Below, in pieces: positions 10,082 through 21,131 of a DNA stretch of 64,000 nt. The translations under genes and the position numbers were made by a program. Origin of the DNA: Fibrobacterota bacterium (GTDB lineage Bacteria; Fibrobacterota; Fibrobacteria; UBA11236); contig CANIEU010000003.1 in assembly GCA_947466585.1 (NCBI GenBank), forward strand, positions 1 to 64,000, given 5' to 3'. How positions within the stretch are numbered: the stretch's first letter is position 1; each line of letters opens with the position of its first letter. The notes below the pieces were generated by a model, which saw only the letters and a list, made by a program, of their open reading frames with translations, was not told the DNA's origin and did no database searches.

Positions 10082-10140
10082 CCCTCACCCCCAATCCCTC
10101 TCCCCCCCGCCTACGCGGGGGCAGGCTCGGGAGAGGGAGG
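10082..10140. repeat. GC-rich intergenic hairpin element (copy 1, nested form)
   Basis: CCCTCACCCCCAATCCCTCTCCC[CCCCGCCTACGCGGGGGCAGGCT]CGGGAGAGGG; outer CCCTCTCCC/GGGAGAGGG stem with an inner CCCCCGC-CTAC-GCGGGGG hairpin; immediately 3' of the 10145 stop. Confidence 0.75.
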
Positions 10141-10144
10141 AGCG

Positions 10145-11164
10145 CTACTTGTAGACCTCGAAGAACCGTTTGGTAAAGGCCTCCACGGCGTCCGGGGGCA
10201 GGCGGTTGATGCCCGCGGCAAGCGCACGGCCGCCACCGGAGGGGAATTCGCGCGCGAGCGCGGAGGCGGGCGGGGCGTCTTTGCGGCCGTGCGGCGCACG
10301 GACGGAAACCTGAAAAGAGCCGTCGTGCAAGGGATGCAAGATGGCAACCGCGCGGTCGGGTTCGGCGAGCGCGACGCGGTTGGCGAAGGTGGAGCCCAAT
10401 CGCCTCGCCCACGCCTCGCCCGGGAGGGCATACAGGGACGCACCGGACCGCGAGTCGACCGGGGAGAGACCGATCATGGCCTGCTCGTCTTCGTGCAATT
10501 GGGCGCGCAACGGGGCGATCAGGCCGCTCTCCTGCAGAAAGGCGACGGGGTCGCGGAAGGCGCTCATGCACTCGGCCACGTGGAGCGGGGCGAACAACAC
10601 GTCGTCGAGGGATTCACCGTAGGCGTTGTAGTTCAGGAGTTCGCCGGCCTCGCGCAAACTTTCCTGCAAGCCTTCGCGCTCCGACGCAGGAAGCGCGAGG
10701 GTGGCGAGCAGGGCATCGGCGGCTTCGGGTACGTTGTCGCCGAATGCGGCCATGGCCGCCCAGCGTGGGTCGGGTTCGGACCCTTTCCGGGCCAGGTCGG
10801 CATGCACGAGCAGGGCGGTGCAGGTGCCACGGGCCGTTACGATGTGGGAGCGGAAGCGCGAGGATCGGGGAACTTCCCCGGGCTCATGGTGATCATACCA
10901 AGTGACCCGAATGGTAGGATTTCGCAGCATCCTGAGCAGATCGTCCCGATTATCGCCCAGGTTGATATCGCAAACGCAGAGATCGAGCCCTTCCTCGCCG
11001 ACAAGGGATTCGGGCACGTGTTGCAACAAGCGTAGGTCCCGTTTCAGGCCCGTCACCCGCAGTGCGGGAGTGATCCCATCGAGGTGGAGCAGGTGCTGGC
11101 TGATGATGCCGTCGGCATCGCCGTTGAAGACGAAAACCGAGCGTTTTTTACTAGGCGAATTCAT
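10145..11164 (-). CDS. DHH-family phosphoesterase-like protein
   Basis: FVFNGDADGIISQ, CDINLGDN, TWYDHHEPGE, GTCTALL, AFGDNV and C-terminal GGGRALAAGIN (DHHA1-like). Confidence 0.75.
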   Translation of the reverse strand: MNSPSKKRSVFVFNGDADGIISQHLLHLDGITPALRVTGLKRDLRLLQHVPESLVGEEGLDLCVCDINLGDNRDDLLRMLRNPTIRVTWYDHHEPGEVPRSSRFRSHIVTARGTCTALLVHADLARKGSEPDPRWAAMAAFGDNVPEAADALLATLALPASEREGLQESLREAGELLNYNAYGESLDDVLFAPLHVAECMSAFRDPVAFLQESGLIAPLRAQLHEDEQAMIGLSPVDSRSGASLYALPGEAWARRLGSTFANRVALAEPDRAVAILHPLHDGSFQVSVRAPHGRKDAPPASALAREFPSGGGRALAAGINRLPPDAVEAFTKRFFEVYK

Positions 11165-11331
11165 GGCTGAGATAGTAGATTACCGTAACCCTAAATTGGC
11201 GAATTCAATCATAAAACGACCGGGAAGCCGCTTCCAAACAAGCAGTGATCCGGTCGCGACGGGGCTTTTTTGCGGTGCCTGCGTGCGACCCCGATCGGTC
11301 CTTCCCGGCCCGGACATTTTGAAAGGTTTTC

Positions 11332-13407
<2,076 letters not shown>

Positions 13408-13409
13408 AA

Positions 13410-14201
13410 ATGTCCGCGTCCCATCAAAATCGCCTCTATCAGATCCTCTACCCCAACCAGGCGCTGATCGCCTCGCAACTGGGTCCGCAGGATTTCGCGC
13501 GTCATTATCTCGTGGGCTCGGTGCGCCACTACTCGGGCAAACTCGTTTTCGCAGAAATCGACGCGGGCTTCCGTCACCCGTACTTCAAGATCGACGAGAC
13601 CTTCGCCGAAATGCATCCGCATCCCGACGGCACTCCGAAGCGCACGAAGTTCATCAGCTCGTACCGCGTCCTCGAGCACATGGACTTCGACTTTATTCTC
13701 AAGCTCTACCTGGCCAACTCCGAGGCTCAGGTGCTCGAATTATCACCCGGCACCTACACCGCCAAGCATGAATCCGGTTATCTGCGTACCTACGCGGAGA
13801 TCGCCCCGCTGTCGATGCTGGTGCTGTCGCCTCTTGCCATGACCGACTTCGGCGCATTCATCACCGCACCAGGCAACGCCAAGGGTTCGCCCAAGTTGTT
13901 TTACACCCAGATCGAGCTGAACATCCGCGAGTTTTTGGAGACCTTCGAAAGCAATCCTTTCGCACAGGCGCCGTTCGCGTTCCTGCATCCTTCCAAGTTG
14001 CGCGACGCCATTCTCGACATGCAGGCGCAGCCCGAAAAGAAATCCAAGGGCCTTTCGCTGTTTTGTCCACTTGACCAGCTTTCGTTCAAAAAAATCCGTC
14101 ACGGATTCATGTTCGCTTCGCCGCACCGGTACAAGTTCTTCCCGATGCCCTCGGCCCACGAGATCGAGGAAAAAAACTTCAAGTTCTGGCAGGGGATGTA
14201 G
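13410..14201 (+). CDS. Hypothetical protein
   Basis: 264 aa from internal ATG ([17 protein letters not shown]...); immediately downstream of hppA; no family recognised. Confidence 0.7.
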   Translation: MSASHQNRLYQILYPNQALIASQLGPQDFARHYLVGSVRHYSGKLVFAEIDAGFRHPYFKIDETFAEMHPHPDGTPKRTKFISSYRVLEHMDFDFILKLYLANSEAQVLELSPGTYTAKHESGYLRTYAEIAPLSMLVLSPLAMTDFGAFITAPGNAKGSPKLFYTQIELNIREFLETFESNPFAQAPFAFLHPSKLRDAILDMQAQPEKKSKGLSLFCPLDQLSFKKIRHGFMFASPHRYKFFPMPSAHEIEEKNFKFWQGM

Positions 14202-14210
14202 GGGAGAGAG

Positions 14211-14326
14211 TAGACAGTTTACAGATTACGGTTCACAGTGAACACATGAGTGGTCCAAACCGGCCAAGAGTCGCCTAGAAAATTTGTTTTTTACCGACGA
14301 CTGTGAACTGTTAACTGTTTACGCTC
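14211..14326. repeat. Inverted pair of heptameric tandem arrays (locus B)
   Basis: 14211 tagacag-tttacag-attacgg-ttcacag-tgaacac and 14299 gactgtg-aactgtt-aactgtt-tacgctc; arms are imperfect reverse complements. Confidence 0.75.
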
Positions 14327-14337
14327 CGGAGTTCCCA

Positions 14338-14652
14338 ATGACCAAGCCCACCAAGACCCTCTTCTTCGCCACCCTCGCCCTTCTCGCGGTCGCATTCCTC
14401 TCCGGCTGCGGGTTCGTCGGCTCCACCCCGATCGACTCGGCCAATCCCCCCGGGTTCTTTTACGGCTTCTGGCACGGCATGATCGCGCCTTACACGCTGA
14501 TTCTGCGCCTGTTCTTCGACATCAAGATGTACGCCACCCCGAACAACGGCTGGTTTTACGACTTCGGCTTCTGGATCGGCATCACCGGTTCCCTGCCGCT
14601 GGGCTGGCTCGCGGCCATCATCGCCGTGATCGCCCACGTATTCTTCCTTTAG
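14338..14652 (+). CDS. Small predicted membrane lipoprotein
   Basis: MTKPTKTLFFATLALLAVAFLSGCGFV lipobox, GFWHGMIAPYTLILRLFFDIKMYA...NNGWFYDFGFWIGI. Confidence 0.75.
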   Translation: MTKPTKTLFFATLALLAVAFLSGCGFVGSTPIDSANPPGFFYGFWHGMIAPYTLILRLFFDIKMYATPNNGWFYDFGFWIGITGSLPLGWLAAIIAVIAHVFFL

Positions 14653-14745
14653 GCCCGATTTGCAGCTTGAGGCCCCCCTCGCGGGATGCTAGGTTGACTG
14701 CCGGCCGGAACGCCGCGAACACCCGAATTTCACCTCATTTTGCCC

Positions 14746-17700
14746 ATGGCTTTCCCCCCCGACACGATCGCAAGTTCCGCCGCAAATCCTGCCGGCGCCG
14801 AGCTTCCGCCACCGAATTTCGCACACCTTCACGTGCATTCGGAGTACTCGATGCTCCGGTCCACGGCCCGTATTCCCGCGCTCATCAAAAAGGCGCAGGA
14901 GATGGGGCAGACCGCGCTTGCGCTCACCGACCATGGCAACATGTTCGGCATGCTGGAGTTTTACACGGCGGCCAAAAAGGCCGGCCTTAAAGCGATCATC
15001 GGCTGCGACCTGTACCTCGCGCCCGACTCCCGCACCAACACCAACTACGCCTCCGGTGAAAAGCCTTGGCACCAGATCGTGGTGCTGGCAGAGAACGAAA
15101 CCGGTTACCGCAACCTGCTCGCGCTCTGCTCCGCCGGGCATCTCGACGGGTTCCACCAAAAGCCGCGCGTCGATCGCGAAACGCTTCGCCAATACGCCGA
15201 GGGCTTGTTCTTTCTGGTACCCAACATCGACAGCGATGCGGGCTGGTATTACCTCAAGGGACAGGAACAAAAGGGTCGGGAATCGCTGGAGTTTCTCGCG
15301 TCGCTGAGTAACTCCGCTGACGCGGAGGTGGGTACTCCGGGAGACGGTTCCTCCGCTCCCGGCAGCAAAGAGCGCGTCTTCCTCATGGTGCAGGATCACG
15401 GCGTCGAGGACGAGCGCACCGTCAATAAGTTCTTCCTCAAGCTCCATCAGGAAGAGGGCTGGAACCTTCTCGCCGCCAACGACGTGCACTACGTGGTGCA
15501 GAAGGATGCGCGCGCACACGAGATCGTGCTCTGCATCGAGGCCAACGCGCGCCTGAACGACGTCGACCGTCCGCGCTTCCCCTCCGATCAATTTCACCTG
15601 CGCACCGGCGATGAAATGATCGCCCTGCTGGGGCAATATCCCGGCGCCATTGCCAACACACTGCGCCTCGCCGAGGCGTGCAACGTGACGATTTCGTTCG
15701 GCACCTTGTACCTGCCGCAGTTTCCCATTCCCCCGGAGTTCGCCGACGCCGATGCGTTTCTCGCGCATCTCGCCCAAGAAGGACTGGTCACGCGTTACGG
15801 CACGCCGACGGCCGAACTCCAGGAGCGTCTGAACTACGAGCTCGAGGTGATGAAGAACATGGGCGTTGCGGGCTACATGCTCATCGTGCAGGACTTCATC
15901 AACGCCGCCAAGGCGCGCAATATCCCCGTGGGTCCGGGCCGTGGTTCTGCGGTGGGTTCGCTCGTGTGCTACACCATCGGCATCACCGACGTCGATCCAG
16001 TGCGCTACAAGCTGCTGTTCGAGCGCTTCCTGAACCCCGAGCGTGTGTCGATGCCCGATATCGATACCGACTTCTCCGACGGCGGGCGCGCCGAGGTCAT
16101 CCAGTACGTGGTCGACAAATACGGCACCGAGTCGGTGGCCCAGATCGTGACCTACGGTCGCCTCAAGGCCAAGGCAGTACTCAAGGACGTGGCCAGAGTT
16201 CTCGGTATCGACCATAAAGAAGTGGAACGCCTCAACAAGTTCATCCCGCCGCTGGCGCGCGGGCTGGTGCGTCCCACGGGCGACAAGAACAAGGAAGTCA
16301 CCTACGCCTCCGACATTTCCGAGGTGATGCAGGCCGTGGCCGCGGGCGGCGAGCCCTACCGTCAGTTGTGGGAACTCGCGCTCAGCCTCGAAGGCATTGT
16401 GCGTCAGGCCGGCATGCACGCCGCGGCGGTGATCATTGCGCCCAAGGCCGTGGTGAATTTCGCCCCGCTGTTCAAGCAGCAGGGGTCGGAACAGGTGATG
16501 ATCCAGTACGACATGCGCTACTCCGAGGACATCGGTCTGCTCAAGATGGACTTCCTCGGTCTGCGTAACCTGTCGGTGATCCAGGACGCCATCGCGCAGA
16601 TCAAACGCAACCACGGTATCGACGTCAATCCGCTCAAGCTCGACATGGAGGATCCCACCACACTGGCGATGCTCGGGCGCGGGCAGACCGTGGGCGTGTT
16701 CCAGTTCGAATCCGGCGGCATGCAGGACTACCTCCGCAAGCTGCAACCTTCGGGACTCGAAGACTTGATCGCGATGAACGCGCTCTACCGTCCCGGCCCG
16801 ATGGCCAACATCCCGGACTACATCGCGCGCAAACGCGGCATGCAGAAGCCCGACTATTACCACAAGGATCTCGAGCCCATTCTGCGCGAGACCTACGGCG
16901 TGATCGTGTATCAGGAGCAGGTGATGCAGCTGGCGCAGGTGCTGGCGGGCTTCACGCTCGGCGGCGCCGATTTGCTGCGCCGCGCGATGGGTAAAAAAGA
17001 CGAGAAGAAGATGAAGGAGCTCAAGCCCAAGTTCGTGGGCGGCGCCAAGGAACGGGGCTACGATCCCGCCATGGCGGAGAAGCTCTGGGATCTGCTCATT
17101 CCGTTCTCGAGTTACGCCTTCAACAAGTCGCACTCGGCGGCCTACGCCACTGTGGGATACCAGACCGCCTGGCTCAAGGCGAACTACCCCGCCGAGTTCA
17201 TGGCAGCCAACATGAACTCTGAAATGCAAGACACCACGCGCCTGGTGATCCTGCTCAACGAGTGCCGCCAAATCGGCGTCGACGTCCAGTTCCCCGATGT
17301 CAACCGTAGCGACGCGCACTTCCGCTCCGAAAACGGCAAGATCATTTACGGCCTTGCGGGCGTGAAGAACGTGGGCCTCAGCGCGGTCGAAAAACTCGTG
17401 GACGAGCGCCGCAAAAACGGCCCCTTCCGCAGCCTCTTCGATTTGTGCCGCCGCGTCGATTCGCAGGCGCTCAACCGCCGCGCGCTCGAATCGCTCATTC
17501 TCGCGGGCGCGCTTCCCGACGATCTTCCCGGTAATCGTGCGCAACAGTTCGCTGCCGTGGAAACCGCCATGGCCTGGGCTGCGAGCCTGCAGGCCGACCG
17601 CGATCTCGGGCAGGTCAGCCTGTTCGGCGGCAGCGACGATACGGACGGCGGCGCGAACATGGATACGCACGAGCCGTCGCTCCCCGCGGTGGATCCGTGG

Positions 17701-18363
17701 CCCTATCACGAGATGCTCGAAAAGGAGAAAGAGGTGCTCGGCCTCTATCTCTCGGGTCACCCTCTCGAACCGTATCGCGCCGAGCTCGAAGGCTTCGCCA
17801 GCGCGCCGCTCGACCCCGACCGCCTGCGTACCATCGCTTCGGGAACCAACGTGATTCTCGGCGGGATGATCACCCGGCTCAAGCAGCGCATCAGCCCCAA
17901 GGATAACCGCACCTTCGCCTTCGCCGACTTGGAAGACTTCACCGGCAAGGTGGATGTGGCCATTTGGTCCGATGTGTTCGAGTCGGTGCGCCACGATGTG
18001 GAAGTCGACTCGATGGTGCTGATCCGCGGCGCCTTGTCCTGGGACGAAGAACGCCGCGTGCACAAGCTGACGGCCTCGAAGGTGCTGCCGCTCTCCGGCG
18101 CGCGCGAGCAACTGGCGCGCAGCGTGCATGTGCGTGTGCGCAGTTCGGGGCTGCAACCCGATCAACTCGAAACGCTGCGCGCGTTGTGCGAGTGGTATCC
18201 CGGCGAGTGCAAGCTCGTGTTCCATCTGGATGCGGGTCGACCCGACCCGCTCGAGATCGTAAGCGACCGATTTCAGATCAGCGCCGAGGCGGGGTGCTTC
18301 GACCGCCTGCGCGAATGGGCCGGACCGGGCAACGTGTGGCTGAGCGCAAAGACCGCGGGTTAA
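14746..18363 (+). CDS. dnaE: DNA polymerase III subunit alpha
   Basis: PHP domain FAHLHVHSEYSMLRST, ALTDHGNMFG, PVGPGRGSAVGSLVCYTIGITDVDP, MPDIDTDFSD, YRPGPMANIPDYIARK, FNKSHSAAYATVGYQTAWLKANYPAEFMAA. Confidence 0.97.
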   Translation: MAFPPDTIASSAANPAGAELPPPNFAHLHVHSEYSMLRSTARIPALIKKAQEMGQTALALTDHGNMFGMLEFYTAAKKAGLKAIIGCDLYLAPDSRTNTNYASGEKPWHQIVVLAENETGYRNLLALCSAGHLDGFHQKPRVDRETLRQYAEGLFFLVPNIDSDAGWYYLKGQEQKGRESLEFLASLSNSADAEVGTPGDGSSAPGSKERVFLMVQDHGVEDERTVNKFFLKLHQEEGWNLLAANDVHYVVQKDARAHEIVLCIEANARLNDVDRPRFPSDQFHLRTGDEMIALLGQYPGAIANTLRLAEACNVTISFGTLYLPQFPIPPEFADADAFLAHLAQEGLVTRYGTPTAELQERLNYELEVMKNMGVAGYMLIVQDFINAAKARNIPVGPGRGSAVGSLVCYTIGITDVDPVRYKLLFERFLNPERVSMPDIDTDFSDGGRAEVIQYVVDKYGTESVAQIVTYGRLKAKAVLKDVARVLGIDHKEVERLNKFIPPLARGLVRPTGDKNKEVTYASDISEVMQAVAAGGEPYRQLWELALSLEGIVRQAGMHAAAVIIAPKAVVNFAPLFKQQGSEQVMIQYDMRYSEDIGLLKMDFLGLRNLSVIQDAIAQIKRNHGIDVNPLKLDMEDPTTLAMLGRGQTVGVFQFESGGMQDYLRKLQPSGLEDLIAMNALYRPGPMANIPDYIARKRGMQKPDYYHKDLEPILRETYGVIVYQEQVMQLAQVLAGFTLGGADLLRRAMGKKDEKKMKELKPKFVGGAKERGYDPAMAEKLWDLLIPFSSYAFNKSHSAAYATVGYQTAWLKANYPAEFMAANMNSEMQDTTRLVILLNECRQIGVDVQFPDVNRSDAHFRSENGKIIYGLAGVKNVGLSAVEKLVDERRKNGPFRSLFDLCRRVDSQALNRRALESLILAGALPDDLPGNRAQQFAAVETAMAWAASLQADRDLGQVSLFGGSDDTDGGANMDTHEPSLPAVDPWPYHEMLEKEKEVLGLYLSGHPLEPYRAELEGFASAPLDPDRLRTIASGTNVILGGMITRLKQRISPKDNRTFAFADLEDFTGKVDVAIWSDVFESVRHDVEVDSMVLIRGALSWDEERRVHKLTASKVLPLSGAREQLARSVHVRVRSSGLQPDQLETLRALCEWYPGECKLVFHLDAGRPDPLEIVSDRFQISAEAGCFDRLREWAGPGNVWLSAKTAG

Positions 18364-19244
18364 CCTACGGACACCCACAGATTGATCTGAAAATCTTCGC
18401 GGAACATGCGCCGCGCATACACCAGCGCTTTCCAGAACAGCGCCGGGCCACGCCAACCGGGCAGTCCTTTTTCGCGAAGGCGGTTTTCCAAACGCTCCGC
18501 TTCCAGATCGCGGATTTCGATCGCCATCCCCATACGCTCGGCTGCCGCCCGCAGCGAGCGGATCAACGCGGGTTTCGTGGTGTAATGGATGTCCGCAAAT
18601 CCCCTTACCGGGCGGCCGCGCAGGCGCAACCAGAGGCGCGCGAGCGGGCGCGGGAGCAGGGGCAGCCACGGCAGCAGGTAATGTCCCTCAAAGGTGCCGC
18701 GATAGTCGGGGCAGCGTAGGTGCAGCGCGCCGCCGGGGCGGGTGACGCGTAGCATTTCTGCGACCACGGCGTCGAGATCTTGCACGTGCTCCAGCGTTTG
18801 GTACGAAAGCACGCAGTCGAATGAGGCGTTCTTGTAGGGAAGGTGTTCGCCCACGGCGCGTGCGAAGCGCGCGATCCAGGCGGCGGGGAAGTTTCCCGCG
18901 GCGATGCGTTGCCGCATCAAACTCAGTTTTTCAGGATCGGGCTCTAGGCCGAAGCCGTCGAAACCGCGCTGAAGCCCCCTCAGTGTGGCTGTGCCCATTC
19001 CGGAGGCAAGGTCGAGAAAGCGGGTGGAGCGACTGCCGCCCGAGTCCGCCTTCGGGCCGCTACCCGAGACTGCGATCCGCCGATCCACCTCTTCGAAGCG
19101 AAAATCATTACGCGAATCACAGTGGAACCAATCTTCCGCAACGAGATCGACCCGCTCGAGGTCGCTTACGCCGAAATGGGCGCGATAGTTCCGGATGACG
19201 TACGCGCGATACGCTTCTTGACACGCACGTTCGGCCGGGCTCAT
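18360..19244 (-). CDS. Class I SAM-dependent methyltransferase
   Basis: FLDLASGMGTATLRGLQRGFDGFGLEPD, LPYKNASFDCVLSYQTLEHVQDLDAVVAEMLRVTRPGGALHL. Confidence 0.85.
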   Translation of the reverse strand: MSPAERACQEAYRAYVIRNYRAHFGVSDLERVDLVAEDWFHCDSRNDFRFEEVDRRIAVSGSGPKADSGGSRSTRFLDLASGMGTATLRGLQRGFDGFGLEPDPEKLSLMRQRIAAGNFPAAWIARFARAVGEHLPYKNASFDCVLSYQTLEHVQDLDAVVAEMLRVTRPGGALHLRCPDYRGTFEGHYLLPWLPLLPRPLARLWLRLRGRPVRGFADIHYTTKPALIRSLRAAAERMGMAIEIRDLEAERLENRLREKGLPGWRGPALFWKALVYARRMFREDFQINLWVSVG

Positions 19245-20185
19245 GCGTTGCGAACCTTGTCTCGTAAACCGGCGAGCGCTCCCACCAAGCCCGTCCGATT
19301 CAGGCAGGAATCGTAAACGCATCTTCGCGCACCGAGGCTCGCCTTAAAAGGTTCGAGCGAGGTGTTTCCGCCGTTGCCGAGCACGTCGAACACCGGATAT
19401 CCGGCACGCGTGGCGTAGGCGATGAGGTCGTGGTACAGTAGTTGCACCCCGCCCAGGCGGAAGAATTCCGGATCGGAGGCGCCGTGCCAGATGCATGCGT
19501 GACGGTTGTGATAGAAGGCGACAAAACCCGCGATGACGCGGCCATCGTGTTCGGCCAACCACAGCTTCATCGATTCTGCAGGAAGACCTCGCAGCATCTC
19601 GAACAGGGATTCCGGATACATCGAACTCGCGCGCCGACCCCAACGCTTGAGCGACTTCTCGTACACTTCGTAATAGGCTTCCCAATCCGATTCGGTTTCA
19701 GCAATTCGGATCCGTACCGATCCCCTTTGGGCAATGCGCAGCTTCCGGCGCGGATCGGAGCTCCAATCGCGCATGGGATTCTCCGGATCGAGGTCGGTGA
19801 GGTCGATCACCTGGATACTGGACGCGACGACCTTGCCAACACTTACGGGGTTTTGAGTGTACGGCGATCCGGCCAATGCGAGGTTCAGCCCGCGCAACGT
19901 GGTTTCAATGACCGCGGTTTCGGAGGGTTGCAAGATCCGCGGAGTGGTAACCGCGGTGTAGGTTCCGAAGGGACTAAAATAGCGGTCACGGCCCCAGCGC
20001 CTGTCGCGCAACAGCGGAAGACAGGCTGGGCCGCCTTGGGCCGCAGGAAAATCGAAAAGCAGGGGAGCACACTCCGCGCCTAAAAGACGCGCGGCGATTT
20101 TGTGCCAGGCCGGAGTCTGAAAAAACGTCGCGGTTTCATCCGTGCGGGCTAGGGAGTCCCATTGTGCTTCGGAGCAAAGTTTCAT
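19241..20185 (-). CDS. FemAB/GNAT-like acyltransferase (peptidoglycan-bridge/polysaccharide type)
   Basis: FFQTPAWHKI, LRIAQRGSVRIRIAETESDWEAYYEVYEKSLKRWG, GRVIAGFVAFYHNRHACIWHGAS, YPVFDVLGNGGNTSLEPFKASLGA; start overlaps methyltransferase (ATGA). Confidence 0.75.
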   Translation of the reverse strand: MKLCSEAQWDSLARTDETATFFQTPAWHKIAARLLGAECAPLLFDFPAAQGGPACLPLLRDRRWGRDRYFSPFGTYTAVTTPRILQPSETAVIETTLRGLNLALAGSPYTQNPVSVGKVVASSIQVIDLTDLDPENPMRDWSSDPRRKLRIAQRGSVRIRIAETESDWEAYYEVYEKSLKRWGRRASSMYPESLFEMLRGLPAESMKLWLAEHDGRVIAGFVAFYHNRHACIWHGASDPEFFRLGGVQLLYHDLIAYATRAGYPVFDVLGNGGNTSLEPFKASLGARRCVYDSCLNRTGLVGALAGLRDKVRNA

Positions 20186-20234
20186 GCGGGAACCCGTGCG
20201 CACACGGGAAACAGAAGAGCGTGACGAGGGCGCC

Positions 20235-20390
20235 TTAGGCCGCCTCGTGCGAGTCCGTATCCGTTTCGGGTTTCTCACGGAACACGCGCAGGACGATGCG
20301 TCCCACGGCGACGAGGACTCCGATCAGGGCGAGAATGCCGAGAAGCTTGAACCAGTTGAAGCCCTTGGAGGGCTTTGCCGTGTTTTCCAT
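20235..20390 (-). CDS. Small single-TM protein, hypothetical
   Basis: MENTAKPSKGFNWFKLLGILALIGVLVAVGRIVLRVFREKPETDTDSHEAA within a longer track ORF. Confidence 0.5.
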   Translation of the reverse strand: MENTAKPSKGFNWFKLLGILALIGVLVAVGRIVLRVFREKPETDTDSHEAA

Positions 20391-20573
20391 GATATCCGTC
20401 CGGTCTGCGCGTTGTCTGTACCGCGGCAGGGTTTCCGTTTTGCCGATGCTCCTTGTGTCATCGGGCACGAAACGAAAAACATTTGATGGGTCGCTGCTGC
20501 GGTCTGATCCGAATATACAACAAATCCGGGCCGTTGAAACCGCGACGCCGAATCCGATAACGGTTGTCAAATG

Positions 20574-20613
20574 CCTTCGTTGACCTTCGGTGGCCTTCAG
20601 TAACCTTTGGAGG
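20574..20613. repeat. Decameric tandem array at 3' end of divIVA-like gene
   Basis: ccttcgttga-ccttcggtgg-ccttcagtaa-cctttggagg (10-nt period). Confidence 0.7.
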
Positions 20614-21076
20614 CCTCCGCATCGCCGGCGGGGGGCAGCATCATCGATTCGAGCAGGTCGGCCTGTTCGCGCAGCAGGTTCTGGAAGCGCAGGTAAAACC
20701 GGGCGCGGGTGTCTTCAAGCGCCTGCAACTCCGCGCGGATGGCAGCGATTTGCGCGTTTCCGGCGCGCGTTTCTTCGGCGATGCGTTCGCGAGCCTCGTG
20801 CAGCATGGAACCGGCCTCGAGCTCGGTGCTGCGGCGCTTTTCCTCCATGGCCTGCTGCAGGGTGAGTGCGGCGTCCTGGAGGGTTTTCTCGGACTGGTGA
20901 TAACGGGTGGCCGTGTGTTCCACCTCGCGGAGGCGGTCGGCCAGCTCGCGGTGTTGCCGCGTGAGGGTCTCGAACTCCTTGGCGATGGCGTCGAGCAGGG
21001 CGTGCACCTCGTCGCGATCGTACCCTCGCCACGAGCGGGTGAATTCGTGCTTGCGGATGTCGAGAGGGTTGAGCAT
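20597..21076 (-). CDS. DivIVA-domain protein
   Basis: MLNPLDIRKHEFTRSWRGYDRDEVHALLDAIAKEFETL (F-x-x-x-x-RGYDRDEV) followed by coiled coil. Confidence 0.85.
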   Translation of the reverse strand: MLNPLDIRKHEFTRSWRGYDRDEVHALLDAIAKEFETLTRQHRELADRLREVEHTATRYHQSEKTLQDAALTLQQAMEEKRRSTELEAGSMLHEARERIAEETRAGNAQIAAIRAELQALEDTRARFYLRFQNLLREQADLLESMMLPPAGDAEASKGY

Positions 21077-21131
21077 GGTTTAAAGGTGGTCAATGCACGG
21101 GGGGATGTCAAAGCTCCGCTACCGGCTGCCG

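Noticed and set aside
11165-11331. Possible riboswitch or ncRNA upstream of hppA
   Set aside because: No recognisable conserved core; cannot support from sequence alone.
14689-18669. 1326-aa minus-strand ORF antisense to dnaE
   Set aside because: His/Ala/Gly/Arg-rich translation typical of antisense frames in high-GC genes; dnaE on the + strand has clear motifs.
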